Source: Mycobacterium sp. MBM
GTDB taxonomy: Bacteria > Actinomycetota > Actinomycetes > Mycobacteriales > Mycobacteriaceae
Reading direction: 5' to 3'
Length of the DNA stretch: 64,000 nucleotides
Assembly: GCA_021648845.1 (NCBI GenBank)
Contig: JAKJHY010000027.1
Span: 1 to 64,000, forward strand
The translations under genes and the position numbers were made by a program. A model generated the notes under the pieces. The model was given only the letters and a program-made list of their open reading frames with translations, made no database searches and was not told the origin of the DNA. Each line of letters begins with the position of its first letter. The first letter of the stretch is position 1. Shown here one piece after another: positions 33,584 through 41,617 of this stretch.

Positions 33584-35647
33584 CTAGCCTTCCGGGATAT
33601 CCCGTTCGATCTGCTCCAGCCAGATTCGGGCGGACATGTCCGACGGGGCGCGCCAGTCACCGCGCGGTGAGAGCGCACCGCCGGCAGACACCTTGGGACC
33701 GTTGGGCAGTGCCGACCGCTTGAACTGCGAGAAAGAGTAGAACCGCTGCGCGAACACTGCGAGCCAGCTGCGGATCTCGTCGAGCGAGAAGGCCGGCCGC
33801 TTGTCCAGCGGGTAACCCATCGGCCAGTGCCCGCGCTCGGCATCCCGCCAGGCATGCCACGCCAGGAACGCGACCTTGGCCGGACCGAATCCGTACCGCA
33901 GCACCTGGAACAGCGAGAAGTCCTGCAGCACATAGGGACCCACCTTGGCCTCGCTGCTCTGGATCTCTTCGTCCTCGCCGGCGGGTACCAGTTCCGGGGT
34001 GATCTCGGTCTCCAGCACCGACTGCAAGACCTCGCAGACGCTGTCCTCGAACTCCCCCGACGAGATCACCCACCGGATCAGGTGCTGGATCAGCGTCTTC
34101 GGCACGCCACCGTTGACGTTGTAGTGCGACATCTGGTCGCCGACACCGTACGTCGACCAGCCGAGCGCCAACTCGGACAGGTCGCCGGTACCCAGCACGA
34201 TGCCGCCGCGCTGGTTGGCCAGCCGGAAAAGATAATCGGTGCGCAGCCCGGCCTGCACATTTTCGAAGGTGATGTCATACACCTTCTCGCCACGCCCGAA
34301 CGGGTGGTCCATCTCGCGGAGCATGAGCTGCGCCGTCTCACGGATATCGATCTCGGCGAACGTCACACCGAGGGCCGCGCCGAGTGCGATCGCGTTGCCC
34401 TTGGTGCGGTCGCCGGTCGCGAAGCCGGGCATGGTGAACGCCAGGATATCGCTGCGCGGCCGCCCTTCCCGGTCCATCGCGCGGGCGGCGACGATGAGAG
34501 CGTGGGTGGAATCCAGCCCGCCGGACACGCCGATGACGATCTTGGGGAAGTTCAGTGCCCGCAGCCGCTGCTCCAGGCCGGCGACCTGGATGTTGTACGC
34601 CTCATAGCAATCCTGCTGCAGGCGAGTCGGATCGGACGGCACGAAGGGGAAGCGCTCGACCTGCCGGCGCAATCCGATATCACCGTCGGGCGGATCGAGG
34701 GTGAACTCGATCGTGCGGAACGCATCCCCGGTGAGGCGGTAGTGCCGGGCGTTGTCGTCGAAACTGCCCATCCGCAGCCGCTCGGCGCGCAACAGCGACA
34801 CGTCCACATCGGCGACCGAGCGGCGCACCCCTTTCGGGAATCGCTCGGACTCGGCCAGTAGGACGCCGTTCTCGTAGATCATCGTCTGGCCGTCCCAGGC
34901 CAGGTCGGTGGTCGACTCACCTTCTCCGGCTGCGGCATAGACATAGGCGGCCAGGCACCGCGACGACGCCGACTTCGCGAGCAGCTTGCGTTCGTCGGCT
35001 CGGCCGATGGTGATCGGGCTGCCCGACAGATTGGCCAGCACCGTCGCCCCGGCCAACGCGGCCTGCGCGCTGGGGGGCACCGGAACCCACATGTCCTCGC
35101 AGATCTCGACGTGCAGCACGAAATCGGGCAGATCGGTCGCCGCGAACAACAGGTTCGGGCCGAACGGGACGTCGACTGTTGCCGAGGCGGACCCGGCGCG
35201 GCCGAGCCGGATGACGCCGTCGATATCGTCGCCGGCGGCGAGTTGACGCCTCTCGTAGAACTCGCGGTAGTTCGGTAGATAGGACTTGGGCACCACGCCG
35301 AGCACCGCGCCGCGGTGAATCACCACGGCGGTGTTGTACACCCGATTGCGGTACCGCAACGGGGCGCCGATCACCAGTACCGGCAGCAGATCCGATGTCG
35401 CCGCCACCACCGCGGCGACCGCATCCTCCACGGCGTCGAGCAGGGTGTCCTGCAGCAGGATGTCCTCGATCGAGTAGCCGCACAGCGTCAGCTCCGGGAA
35501 CACCGCCAGCCCCACGCCCTCGTCATGGCATTCCCGGGCAATGGCGAGCACCGATTCGGCATTCTCGGCCGGGTCGGCCAGTGTCGTGTGGTGGGTGCAG
35601 GCGGCCACCCGCACGAAACCGTGTCGGTAGGCGGAGTAGAAGTCCAC
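33584..35647 (-). CDS. nadE: glutamine-dependent NAD+ synthetase
   Basis: The 687-residue protein has an N-terminal nitrilase-type glutaminase domain with the Glu-Lys-Cys triad in FPELTLCGYS, VPKSYLPNY and HVEICEDMWVP, and a C-terminal synthetase domain with the PP-loop GVSGGLDSTHALIVAA near residue 370. The length and order match the characterised M. tuberculosis enzyme, in which ammonia passes through a tunnel between domains. It makes NAD from deamido-NAD, ATP and glutamine. It is transcribed alone or after the phosphotransferase-like gene upstream. Confidence 0.97.
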   Translation of the reverse strand: MDFYSAYRHGFVRVAACTHHTTLADPAENAESVLAIARECHDEGVGLAVFPELTLCGYSIEDILLQDTLLDAVEDAVAAVVAATSDLLPVLVIGAPLRYRNRVYNTAVVIHRGAVLGVVPKSYLPNYREFYERRQLAAGDDIDGVIRLGRAGSASATVDVPFGPNLLFAATDLPDFVLHVEICEDMWVPVPPSAQAALAGATVLANLSGSPITIGRADERKLLAKSASSRCLAAYVYAAAGEGESTTDLAWDGQTMIYENGVLLAESERFPKGVRRSVADVDVSLLRAERLRMGSFDDNARHYRLTGDAFRTIEFTLDPPDGDIGLRRQVERFPFVPSDPTRLQQDCYEAYNIQVAGLEQRLRALNFPKIVIGVSGGLDSTHALIVAARAMDREGRPRSDILAFTMPGFATGDRTKGNAIALGAALGVTFAEIDIRETAQLMLREMDHPFGRGEKVYDITFENVQAGLRTDYLFRLANQRGGIVLGTGDLSELALGWSTYGVGDQMSHYNVNGGVPKTLIQHLIRWVISSGEFEDSVCEVLQSVLETEITPELVPAGEDEEIQSSEAKVGPYVLQDFSLFQVLRYGFGPAKVAFLAWHAWRDAERGHWPMGYPLDKRPAFSLDEIRSWLAVFAQRFYSFSQFKRSALPNGPKVSAGGALSPRGDWRAPSDMSARIWLEQIERDIPEG

Positions 35648-35689
35648 CCGGTCATTCTGGCATTGGGCGCAAACACCACCCAGTCCCGT

Positions 35690-36601
35690 CTAGGGTGCCT
35701 GTCGCCACTGCTCGATCACCGGGGCCAGACCTTCGGCCAGCACCGGCAGCTGGGGGACCAACGTCGCGGCGCCGATGAACTGCAGGGTACGGGCGGTGTC
35801 CATGAGCCGCTGGACCTGTGGGTCGGTGCGCCGCAGCCCGAGCGCCGCCGCGGCATCGTCGTACTCGGCGACCGCTTCCGGGCCCAGCATCGCCAGATCC
35901 CATTCCACGGGCCCGAGCGACACATCCTCGAAGTCGGAGAAGCGGATTCCGCTGGTGGTGCGGATGACGTTGTGCGAGGGACCGTCGCCCTGTACGGCCT
36001 GCAGGGTAGCGGCGGGATACCGTGCGGCGAACACCGCCGGATCGGCCAGCACCGTCCGCAGCGATGCGTACTGGGCGCGCGCGGTGTCGATATCGGCGGC
36101 GCTGAGCAGGTCGGATTCTTCCAGTGCGGCGAACATTCCCGGGCCCGCCTCGTTGAACGGTGCGAGGAACGGTAGTGGCGCACGGTACCCGGACAGCCCA
36201 GCATGCAGTTCGGCGCTTTTGGCGATCGGAGCCCCCGAATAGGGCTGGTGATCGGGCGCCACGTCGGCCAACTCCCAGAACGTCATCGGAAAGCCGCCGT
36301 GGCGGACCGGCACCCGCGCCACCTCGGGGCTGGGCGCCACCACCGGCACGCCACGGGCGTGCAGCCAGGCCGCCACATCCAGTTCACGAAGCTGGCGGGC
36401 GTGTTGTCGCGGTGGCGTGTAGCCGGGCGGAAGCACCACCGGGATCCGGGCGACCACCGGGGTCGGGTCCAGCCGCACCACCACCGAGAAAACGTCGTGC
36501 AGAACGGTCGCGCGCTCGGCGGCCAACCCGAGTGCGCGGCCGGCATCCAGCGCGGCCGCGGCGGCGCGCCGGCGCCGCTCGGCCAGTTCATCCGATGACA
36601 T
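35690..36601 (-). CDS. aminoglycoside-phosphotransferase-family kinase-like protein
   Basis: The protein has about 303 residues from ATG 36601 (an ATG three codons upstream is possible). It has the APH-type catalytic loop as LQAVQGDGPSHNVIRTT, where GDGPSHN matches the HGDxxxxN pattern with Gln-Gly replacing His-Gly, and the metal-binding segment IRFSDFEDVSLGPVEWDLA. An N-terminal lobe with VVVRLDPTPVVARIP is also visible. Substrate is unknown; in mycobacteria such genes seldom confer drug resistance. Its start lies within a few bases of the start region of the divergent sirtuin gene. Confidence 0.78.
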   Translation of the reverse strand: MSSDELAERRRRAAAAALDAGRALGLAAERATVLHDVFSVVVRLDPTPVVARIPVVLPPGYTPPRQHARQLRELDVAAWLHARGVPVVAPSPEVARVPVRHGGFPMTFWELADVAPDHQPYSGAPIAKSAELHAGLSGYRAPLPFLAPFNEAGPGMFAALEESDLLSAADIDTARAQYASLRTVLADPAVFAARYPAATLQAVQGDGPSHNVIRTTSGIRFSDFEDVSLGPVEWDLAMLGPEAVAEYDDAAAALGLRRTDPQVQRLMDTARTLQFIGAATLVPQLPVLAEGLAPVIEQWRQAP

Positions 36602-36635
36602 CGGCACCATCAGGCCACCATGCCACGCACGCGCC

Positions 36636-36641
36636 TATCCT
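36636..36641 (+). promoter_or_regulatory. -10 box of a probable leaderless promoter
   Basis: TATCCT ends 7 bases before the GTG at 36649 and decides in favour of that start over the ATG at 36595. Confidence 0.45.
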
Positions 36642-36648
36642 CGATGAG

Positions 36649-37479
36649 GTGGATGCTCCGGAATTGGTTGCCGTGCTGGCCGGGCGCCGGGTGGCGGTCC
36701 TGACCGGCGCCGGGATGTCGACCGATTCGGGGATTCCCGACTACCGCGGACCGGACTCCCCGCCGAGCAATCCGATGACCATCGGCCAGTTCCGCTCCGA
36801 CCCGACGTTCCGGCAGCGCTACTGGGCCCGTAATCATCTCGGGTGGCGGCACATGGACGAGACCCAACCCAATGCCGGGCACCGGGCGCTGGCGCGCATG
36901 GAGGCGGCCGGTGTGGTGTCGGGCTTGATCACGCAGAACGTCGACCTGCTGCACTCCAAGGCCGGTAGCCGCACGGTGGTCAACCTGCACGGCACCTACG
37001 CCCAGGTGGTGTGCCTGGACTGCGGTCACACGATGTCTCGGGAGGCTTTGGCCGAGGAGTTGGAAGCACTCAACCCCGGGTTCGCCGAACGCGCCGAACA
37101 GCCGGGCGGTATCGCGGTCGCACCCGATGCGGACGCCGTGGTGACCGACACGTCCAGCTTCCGCTACCTGGACTGTCCGCACTGCGCCGGCATGCTGAAG
37201 CCCGATATCGTGTACTTCGGCGAGAGCGTACCCAAAGAGCGTGTACAGCAAGCATTTTCACTGGTCGATGACGCCGATGCGCTGCTGGTTGCGGGCTCCT
37301 CGCTGACGGTCTTCTCCGGCTACCGGTTCGTCCGGCATGCGGCGGCCGCCGGGAAGCCGATCGCCATCGTCAATCGCGGCCCGACCCGTGGCGACGCATC
37401 GGCCACCGTGAAGGTCGAGGCCGGCTGCTCGGAGCTGCTGACCCTGCTGGCCGGTGAGCTCACCGCGGTCGCCCTGTGA
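36649..37479 (+). CDS. sirtuin, NAD-dependent protein deacylase
   Basis: The 276-residue protein has GAGMSTDSGIPDYRG at residues 20-34, the NAD-binding TQNVDLLH, the catalytic His in VNLHGTYAQVVC, four zinc cysteines in two CxxC pairs (CLDCGH and CPHCAG), and GSSLTVFSGYRF. It matches the class II-like bacterial sirtuins that remove acetyl or other acyl groups from lysines. GTG 36649 is used because a -10 box lies 7 bases before it; the ATG at 36595 would add 18 residues and overlap the divergent kinase-like gene. It converges with the P450 gene. Confidence 0.9.
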   Translation: MDAPELVAVLAGRRVAVLTGAGMSTDSGIPDYRGPDSPPSNPMTIGQFRSDPTFRQRYWARNHLGWRHMDETQPNAGHRALARMEAAGVVSGLITQNVDLLHSKAGSRTVVNLHGTYAQVVCLDCGHTMSREALAEELEALNPGFAERAEQPGGIAVAPDADAVVTDTSSFRYLDCPHCAGMLKPDIVYFGESVPKERVQQAFSLVDDADALLVAGSSLTVFSGYRFVRHAAAAGKPIAIVNRGPTRGDASATVKVEAGCSELLTLLAGELTAVAL

Positions 37480-37489
37480 GGTGGGATCG

Positions 37490-38755
37490 CTAGAACGTGC
37501 AGGGCATCGCGCGGATTGCGTGCACGAAATTGCCCGCGACATACGACGGTTGCCCGGCCGCGATATCCGGTAACTGGCCCAGCAGCTCGGCGAAGATGGC
37601 CCGCAGCTGGGCGCGGGCGACGTGCGCGCCGAGGCAGAAGTGCCGCCCCCCGCCGCCGAACCCGACGTGCGGATTGGGGTGCCGGCTCAGATCCAAACGC
37701 TCGGGGTGGTCGAACACCGCACCGTCGCGGTTGGCCGACGAGTAGAACATCACCACCTTCTCCCCCGCACCGATCTGCTGGCCGCCCAACTCGTAATCGC
37801 GTGCCGCGGTACGCCGGAATGTCATCACCGGGGTGGCGAACCGGACGAACTCCTCGACTGCCAGGCCGATCCGGTCGTCGAAATCCTCGGCCAGCCAGGC
37901 CCGTTGATCCTCGAAGTCGGTCAGCGCCTTCAGTGCGTGGCTGGTGGTCTGGCGGGTGGTGTCGTTACCGGCGACGGCCAGCAGAACGAAGAACGCCGCG
38001 ATTTCCGGATCGGTCAGCCGCGAGCCCTCGACCTCGGCGTGCACCAACGCACTGAACAGATCATCCTCGGGATGCTGCCGCCGGTCGGCGGCCAACGCGA
38101 GCGCCACCTGGTGCAGGTACATCTGGTTGGTCACCAGCACCTCCAACGGGTTTCGGCCGTCGAGGTAGATCGGATCACCCCAGGACACCAGCGCGTCGGC
38201 GGCCGCGGCCACCTGATGGCGCTCGGATTCCGGGATTCCGACCATGTCCGACAATGTGCGGATCGGCAGCTCCTTGGCACACAGGTCCACGAAGTCCGCA
38301 CCGCTGCCCGCGGCGCGCAGTTCGGCCACGATCTCGGCGGCATTGGCCTTGATCGAGTCCTCGATCCGGCGCACCTGTCGGGGTGTGAACGCCGAGTGCA
38401 CCACCTTGCGGATCACCGTGTGCCGCGGCGGGTCCATCGCCAGGAACGACTGGGATGCCTCCAGCAGTTCTTGCGGAACGTTCTCGAACAGCACGCCCTG
38501 CCCGGACAGGAACACCTCGCTGTTGCGGCTCACCTCGACGACATCGGCGTGCCGGGTCACCGCCCAGTATCCGCGGTCGGCCGGGTCCGGCATCAACGAG
38601 TCCTGGACCGGCGGATGCCAGCTCACCGGCCGGTCGGCACGCAGTTCGGCGAACGCACGCTCACGGTCCTCGGCGGTGGTGGACCAAAAGGCCCGCGAGG
38701 ACAGGTCGATCGGATCATAGGTGCGCTCTGCGGATGTGATCGGTGACACAGACAT
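37490..38755 (-). CDS. cytochrome P450
   Basis: The 421-residue protein has the oxygen-activation motif VAGNDTTR in helix I, the ExxR pair in EEFVRFATPVM, and the heme-binding loop FGGGGRHFCLGAHVAR with the axial cysteine. It resembles CYP families used by actinobacteria for steroid, terpene or fatty acid oxidation, but the substrate is not evident. ATG 38755 is chosen because a TATTGT -10 box lies 7 bases upstream; the ATG at 38779 falls inside an operator palindrome. A redox partner gene is not adjacent. It is divergent from a TetR gene that probably controls it. Confidence 0.92.
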   Translation of the reverse strand: MSVSPITSAERTYDPIDLSSRAFWSTTAEDRERAFAELRADRPVSWHPPVQDSLMPDPADRGYWAVTRHADVVEVSRNSEVFLSGQGVLFENVPQELLEASQSFLAMDPPRHTVIRKVVHSAFTPRQVRRIEDSIKANAAEIVAELRAAGSGADFVDLCAKELPIRTLSDMVGIPESERHQVAAAADALVSWGDPIYLDGRNPLEVLVTNQMYLHQVALALAADRRQHPEDDLFSALVHAEVEGSRLTDPEIAAFFVLLAVAGNDTTRQTTSHALKALTDFEDQRAWLAEDFDDRIGLAVEEFVRFATPVMTFRRTAARDYELGGQQIGAGEKVVMFYSSANRDGAVFDHPERLDLSRHPNPHVGFGGGGRHFCLGAHVARAQLRAIFAELLGQLPDIAAGQPSYVAGNFVHAIRAMPCTF

Positions 38756-38762
38756 GTTCGCG

Positions 38763-38768
38763 ACAATA
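38763..38768 (-). promoter_or_regulatory. -10 box of the P450 gene, leaderless layout
   Basis: On the minus strand TATTGT ends 7 bases before the P450 ATG (38755). The palindrome at 38772-38788 occupies the spacer between this box and the -35 position. Confidence 0.45.
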
Positions 38769-38771
38769 AGT

Positions 38772-38788
38772 CTAGACATAGTGTCTAG
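38772..38788. promoter_or_regulatory. palindromic operator candidate between P450 and TetR genes
   Basis: CTAGAC and GTCTAG are perfect complements separated by ATAGT. The site lies between the two divergent start codons, within the P450 promoter spacer and upstream of the TetR -10 box. Confidence 0.6.
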
Positions 38789-38809
38789 TCAAGATGGCGT
38801 GCCGGCCGA

Positions 38810-38815
38810 TACGCT
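38810..38815 (+). promoter_or_regulatory. -10 box of the TetR gene, leaderless layout
   Basis: TACGCT ends 6 bases before the ATG at 38822. Confidence 0.4.
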
Positions 38816-38821
38816 GGACTC

Positions 38822-39457
38822 ATGGCATCGGTGACCCGGGCGACGCGCAAATCCCAGGCCAATCGCCAGCAGCGCCGCGAACAGATCGAACGCCAACTGC
38901 TGGATGCGACCGACCGACTGATGGCCGACGGCACCAGCTTCACCGAGCTCAGCGTGGACCGGCTCGCCACCGACGCCGGGATCTCGCGGGCCAGCTTCTA
39001 CATCTACTTCGAGGACAAGGGCGACCTGCTGCGCCGACTGGCCCGCCAGGTCTTCGGCGACCTGACCCAGGACGCCGCCGGGTGGTGGGCGGTGGCCGGT
39101 CGCCGCGATCCCGCCGATATCCGGTCGGCGATGGCCCGTCTCATCGCCAGCTACCGTCGCCATCAACCGGTGCTGATCGCCCTCAACGAGATGGCGGGTT
39201 ACGACGCCGCCGTCGGCGCGACCTATCGTGAGCTGCTCACCGGGATCTGTGCGCAGTTCACCGGGGTCATCGAAGCCGGCCAGGCCGACGGTTCCATCCG
39301 CTCCGCCCTACCGGCAGCCACCACCGCCAGCAGCCTGGTGTGGATGGTGGAGCGGGTTTGCCAGCAGAACCTGCCGTTCCAGCCGGCTTCCTACGATGCC
39401 GAGCTCGCCGATACGCTGACCGAGATCATCAGGGGCGCACTCTATTTGGACGGCTAG
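38822..39457 (+). CDS. TetR-family transcriptional regulator
   Basis: The 211-residue protein has a basic N-terminus (RATRKSQANRQQRREQIERQ), a TetR helix-turn-helix at about residues 40-75 (FTELSVDRLATDAGISRASFYIYFEDK) and a C-terminal TetR_C-type domain (GYDAAVGATYRELLTGI). This type resembles EthR-like regulators. It is divergent from the P450 gene and a palindrome lies between them, so it probably represses the P450 and itself. The converging flavoprotein gene ends four bases after its stop. Confidence 0.85.
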   Translation: MASVTRATRKSQANRQQRREQIERQLLDATDRLMADGTSFTELSVDRLATDAGISRASFYIYFEDKGDLLRRLARQVFGDLTQDAAGWWAVAGRRDPADIRSAMARLIASYRRHQPVLIALNEMAGYDAAVGATYRELLTGICAQFTGVIEAGQADGSIRSALPAATTASSLVWMVERVCQQNLPFQPASYDAELADTLTEIIRGALYLDG

Positions 39458-39460
39458 GCG

Positions 39461-40753
39461 CTAGAAGCGCTCCGGATGCCAGTAGACATCCTCCGGCGTG
39501 CCGGACAGCGCGTTGTCGACCGCCTGGCGCCCCTGGACGTAACCGTAGTCCTGGTTGGACGACTCATAGCGCCAGCCGCCGAACCGCCCCCGGCTGTAGA
39601 TGCCGTACCCGCGCAGCCGTTCGTCGGCTTCCCGCAGCAGCAGGTCGCGCCCCAACGTGGGCACCGGATAGCCGAAGTGCAGGGTGTCGGTGAAACGGCT
39701 GACGACGCTGCCCGGATCGGCTCCGAGGAGCCGCAGGGAGCGCTGCACACCGTCGACCGCATCCTGTGCCGTCAGTGGCTCGTCGGCGAAAACCGGTACC
39801 TCGCACAGGATGTTCCAGCGGCCGGGCCCGGCGTTGGCCGGGTCGTAATTGCTCAGCATCGTCGCGCGATACCACGGCACCGATTCCGCCGGACAGTACA
39901 ACCAGGTCTTGTCCGCCAGCGTGTCCGGTGGCCGGCCGCGGTAGCCCAGACCGACGGCGTGCACCCGGCTGGCGTGCAGGGTCTGCGCCCGCTCGGCCCA
40001 GCCGATCCAGCCCAGGGCCTCGGTCACCGGGGCGGTGCTGATACAGAACCGGAAGTCCACGGTGCTGCCGTCGTCGAGGCGGGCCGTGCGATTTCGGGGA
40101 TCGATATCGAGCACCCGGGTCCGCAGCCGCACCGAAGCCGGTGTCATCAGCCGATCGTGTACGGCCTGCCACAGCGCCCCGGTACCCCCGACCGGATACG
40201 GGAATGTCGACGCCGGCGCCGGCGGGCCGCCGGCCAACGCCAGTACGGGGACATTGGGGGCTGCACTACCGCTGCGCAACGATGTCCATTCGTGGTCGAC
40301 GCGCTCCAGCGGCATCGTCCACATCTTGCGGTTGTAGGGCTCGAAGAACTCGCCGTAGAGCCTGCTGCCGAAGTTGTTGCGGTAGTAGTCGCCGAGGTGG
40401 CGGACCGGAGCGTCCGGGTCCAGATCGGTGGGGAGTTCGGTGAGCTGCTGTTGGATCGGTGTCGGCACCAGGCTCTGCGGACCGTCACCGCGCAGCCACA
40501 CCCAGCCGTTGCGGGTGACGTGGTTGAGCCGTACCCCGCTGGCCTGCACCGCCCGGTCGAACTCGGCGAAGTGGCTGTGCAGCACATGGCCGCCCAGATC
40601 CCAGGTGAATCCGGCGTCGTCGGTGACCGAAGCGGACATCCCGCCCAAGCGGTCCCCGGCGTCCACGACGAGGTGATCGATACCCAGTTCGGTCAGCCGG
40701 ACCGCGGCCCCGATGCCGGTGGTACCGGCACCCACCACGAGAAACGTTGGCAC
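39461..40753 (-). CDS. UDP-galactopyranose-mutase-like FAD/NAD(P)-binding protein
   Basis: The 430-residue protein has the FAD-binding start LVVGAGTTGIGAAVRLTELG, the acidic VVDAGDRLGGMSAS, and GGHVLHSHF, then EPYNRKMWTMPLERVDHEW, a segment like that of UDP-galactopyranose mutase (UGM), and the late GRFGGWRYESSNQDYG. It is longer than typical bacterial UGM (about 380-400) and is not the cell-wall Glf of mycobacteria. It may act on a nucleotide sugar or polyketide sugar. It sits 4 bases downstream of a PIG-L deacetylase gene on the same strand, so the two probably act together on a glycan or glycolipid. Confidence 0.75.
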   Translation of the reverse strand: MPTFLVVGAGTTGIGAAVRLTELGIDHLVVDAGDRLGGMSASVTDDAGFTWDLGGHVLHSHFAEFDRAVQASGVRLNHVTRNGWVWLRGDGPQSLVPTPIQQQLTELPTDLDPDAPVRHLGDYYRNNFGSRLYGEFFEPYNRKMWTMPLERVDHEWTSLRSGSAAPNVPVLALAGGPPAPASTFPYPVGGTGALWQAVHDRLMTPASVRLRTRVLDIDPRNRTARLDDGSTVDFRFCISTAPVTEALGWIGWAERAQTLHASRVHAVGLGYRGRPPDTLADKTWLYCPAESVPWYRATMLSNYDPANAGPGRWNILCEVPVFADEPLTAQDAVDGVQRSLRLLGADPGSVVSRFTDTLHFGYPVPTLGRDLLLREADERLRGYGIYSRGRFGGWRYESSNQDYGYVQGRQAVDNALSGTPEDVYWHPERF

Positions 40754-40756
40754 AGC

Positions 40757-41380
40757 TTAGAAGTCGACGACCTGGCGAATCGGCTCAAAGCCCTCGGCGA
40801 ACGGCCGCCGACACAGGAACCCGTAGTGCTCGGCCGAACTGCGCACCCATGAGGCGCTGACCTTCTCACTCGCCTCGGCCTGCGACACGTGGCACATCAG
40901 TGCCTCGATCTTCTTGTCCAGAGAATCGGAGATGTCGATGAACGAGGTGGGATTGAAGCTGACCGCCGACGGCCCGCCGTAGGCCATGATCGTCGACACC
41001 CAGCGCGCCGCGCCCATGGTGCACCGCGAGACGACCCGATGGTCCTGATGACTGTCGTTGGCCATGTGCGTGTAGATGACGGTCGCCGAAACCTGTTCGA
41101 TCGCGTCCTCGATGAGGTGCACGAGCTCGAACTCCTGCAATGACACCCGGCAATCCAGGAAGCCCTCGCCCCACAGCAGGGTGTGCACGCCCAACACCTC
41201 GGCGGCGCGCAGTTGTTCCGACACGCGTTGCGCCGACCGGCCGGGGCCCTCCTCGCCACGGGTCACCACCAGCATCGCCACCTCGTCGCCGGCCGCGACA
41301 TGTTTCGCCAAGGCGCCCCCGCAGCCAAGCTCGATATCGTCGGGATGGGCTCCCACCGCGAGCACCGATCGACGTGTCAT
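40757..41380 (-). CDS. PIG-L (LmbE) family N-deacetylase
   Basis: The 207-residue protein has the zinc motif VGAHPDDIELGCGG at residues 8-21 and the second zinc site THMANDSHQDHRVV, where HxDHR provides the other ligand and the catalytic base. These are the marks of GlcNAc-type de-N-acetylases such as MshB. ATG 41380 is used with GGGGAAGCAGGGGGC before it; the longer frame to 41581 has no coding character. Substrate unknown; the UGM-like gene downstream suggests a sugar nucleotide or glycolipid. Its promoter is at 41420-41449. Confidence 0.83.
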   Translation of the reverse strand: MTRRSVLAVGAHPDDIELGCGGALAKHVAAGDEVAMLVVTRGEEGPGRSAQRVSEQLRAAEVLGVHTLLWGEGFLDCRVSLQEFELVHLIEDAIEQVSATVIYTHMANDSHQDHRVVSRCTMGAARWVSTIMAYGGPSAVSFNPTSFIDISDSLDKKIEALMCHVSQAEASEKVSASWVRSSAEHYGFLCRRPFAEGFEPIRQVVDF

Positions 41381-41419
41381 GCCCCCTGCTTCCCCTTTGC
41401 TGACACTTAATTGGTCCGC

Positions 41420-41449
41420 AGCATACCGCGATATTCTCCGCGGCGTCAG
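41420..41449 (-). promoter_or_regulatory. candidate promoter of the PIG-L/UGM-like operon
   Basis: On the minus strand CTGACG (41449-41444) and TATGCT (41425-41420) are 18 bases apart, about 40 bases before the PIG-L start. Confidence 0.4.
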
Positions 41450-41573
41450 CATTAGCCTGCAGTGGCGCCAAGCTGGGCCATTGTGATCATGGCGAGCGTC
41501 CACGCCGCATCGGCGCAAAACTGCAGGCGATGACTCTTTGAAGATGACAAATTTGCCAACGGATATTTGCTGA

Positions 41574-41597
41574 CTTTTCACAGGTACCTGTGAAAAG
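41574..41597. promoter_or_regulatory. perfect 24-bp palindrome
   Basis: Each arm is CTTTTCACAGGT read towards a GGTACC centre, and the symmetry is perfect over 24 bases. It lies between the proB stop and the PIG-L promoter in an otherwise AT-richer gap (41381-41617). No T-run follows on either side. A regulator-binding site is more likely than a terminator. Confidence 0.7.
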
Positions 41598-41608
41598 CCG
41601 GTACCGGC
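41597..41608. promoter_or_regulatory. second perfect palindrome, 12 bp, next to the first
   Basis: GCCGGTACCGGC shares the GGTACC centre with the 24-bp palindrome; the two centres are 17 bases apart and the sites share one base. It ends 9 bases before the proB stop codon. Confidence 0.5.
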
Positions 41609-41617
41609 GGTTCCCGA

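Noticed and set aside
35690..36601. Aminoglycoside resistance gene
   Set aside because: Only the broad kinase fold is visible; the catalytic loop departs from drug-modifying APH enzymes.
39461..40753. Cell-wall UDP-galactopyranose mutase (glf)
   Set aside because: Length and sequence differ, and the gene is not next to galactan glycosyltransferase genes.
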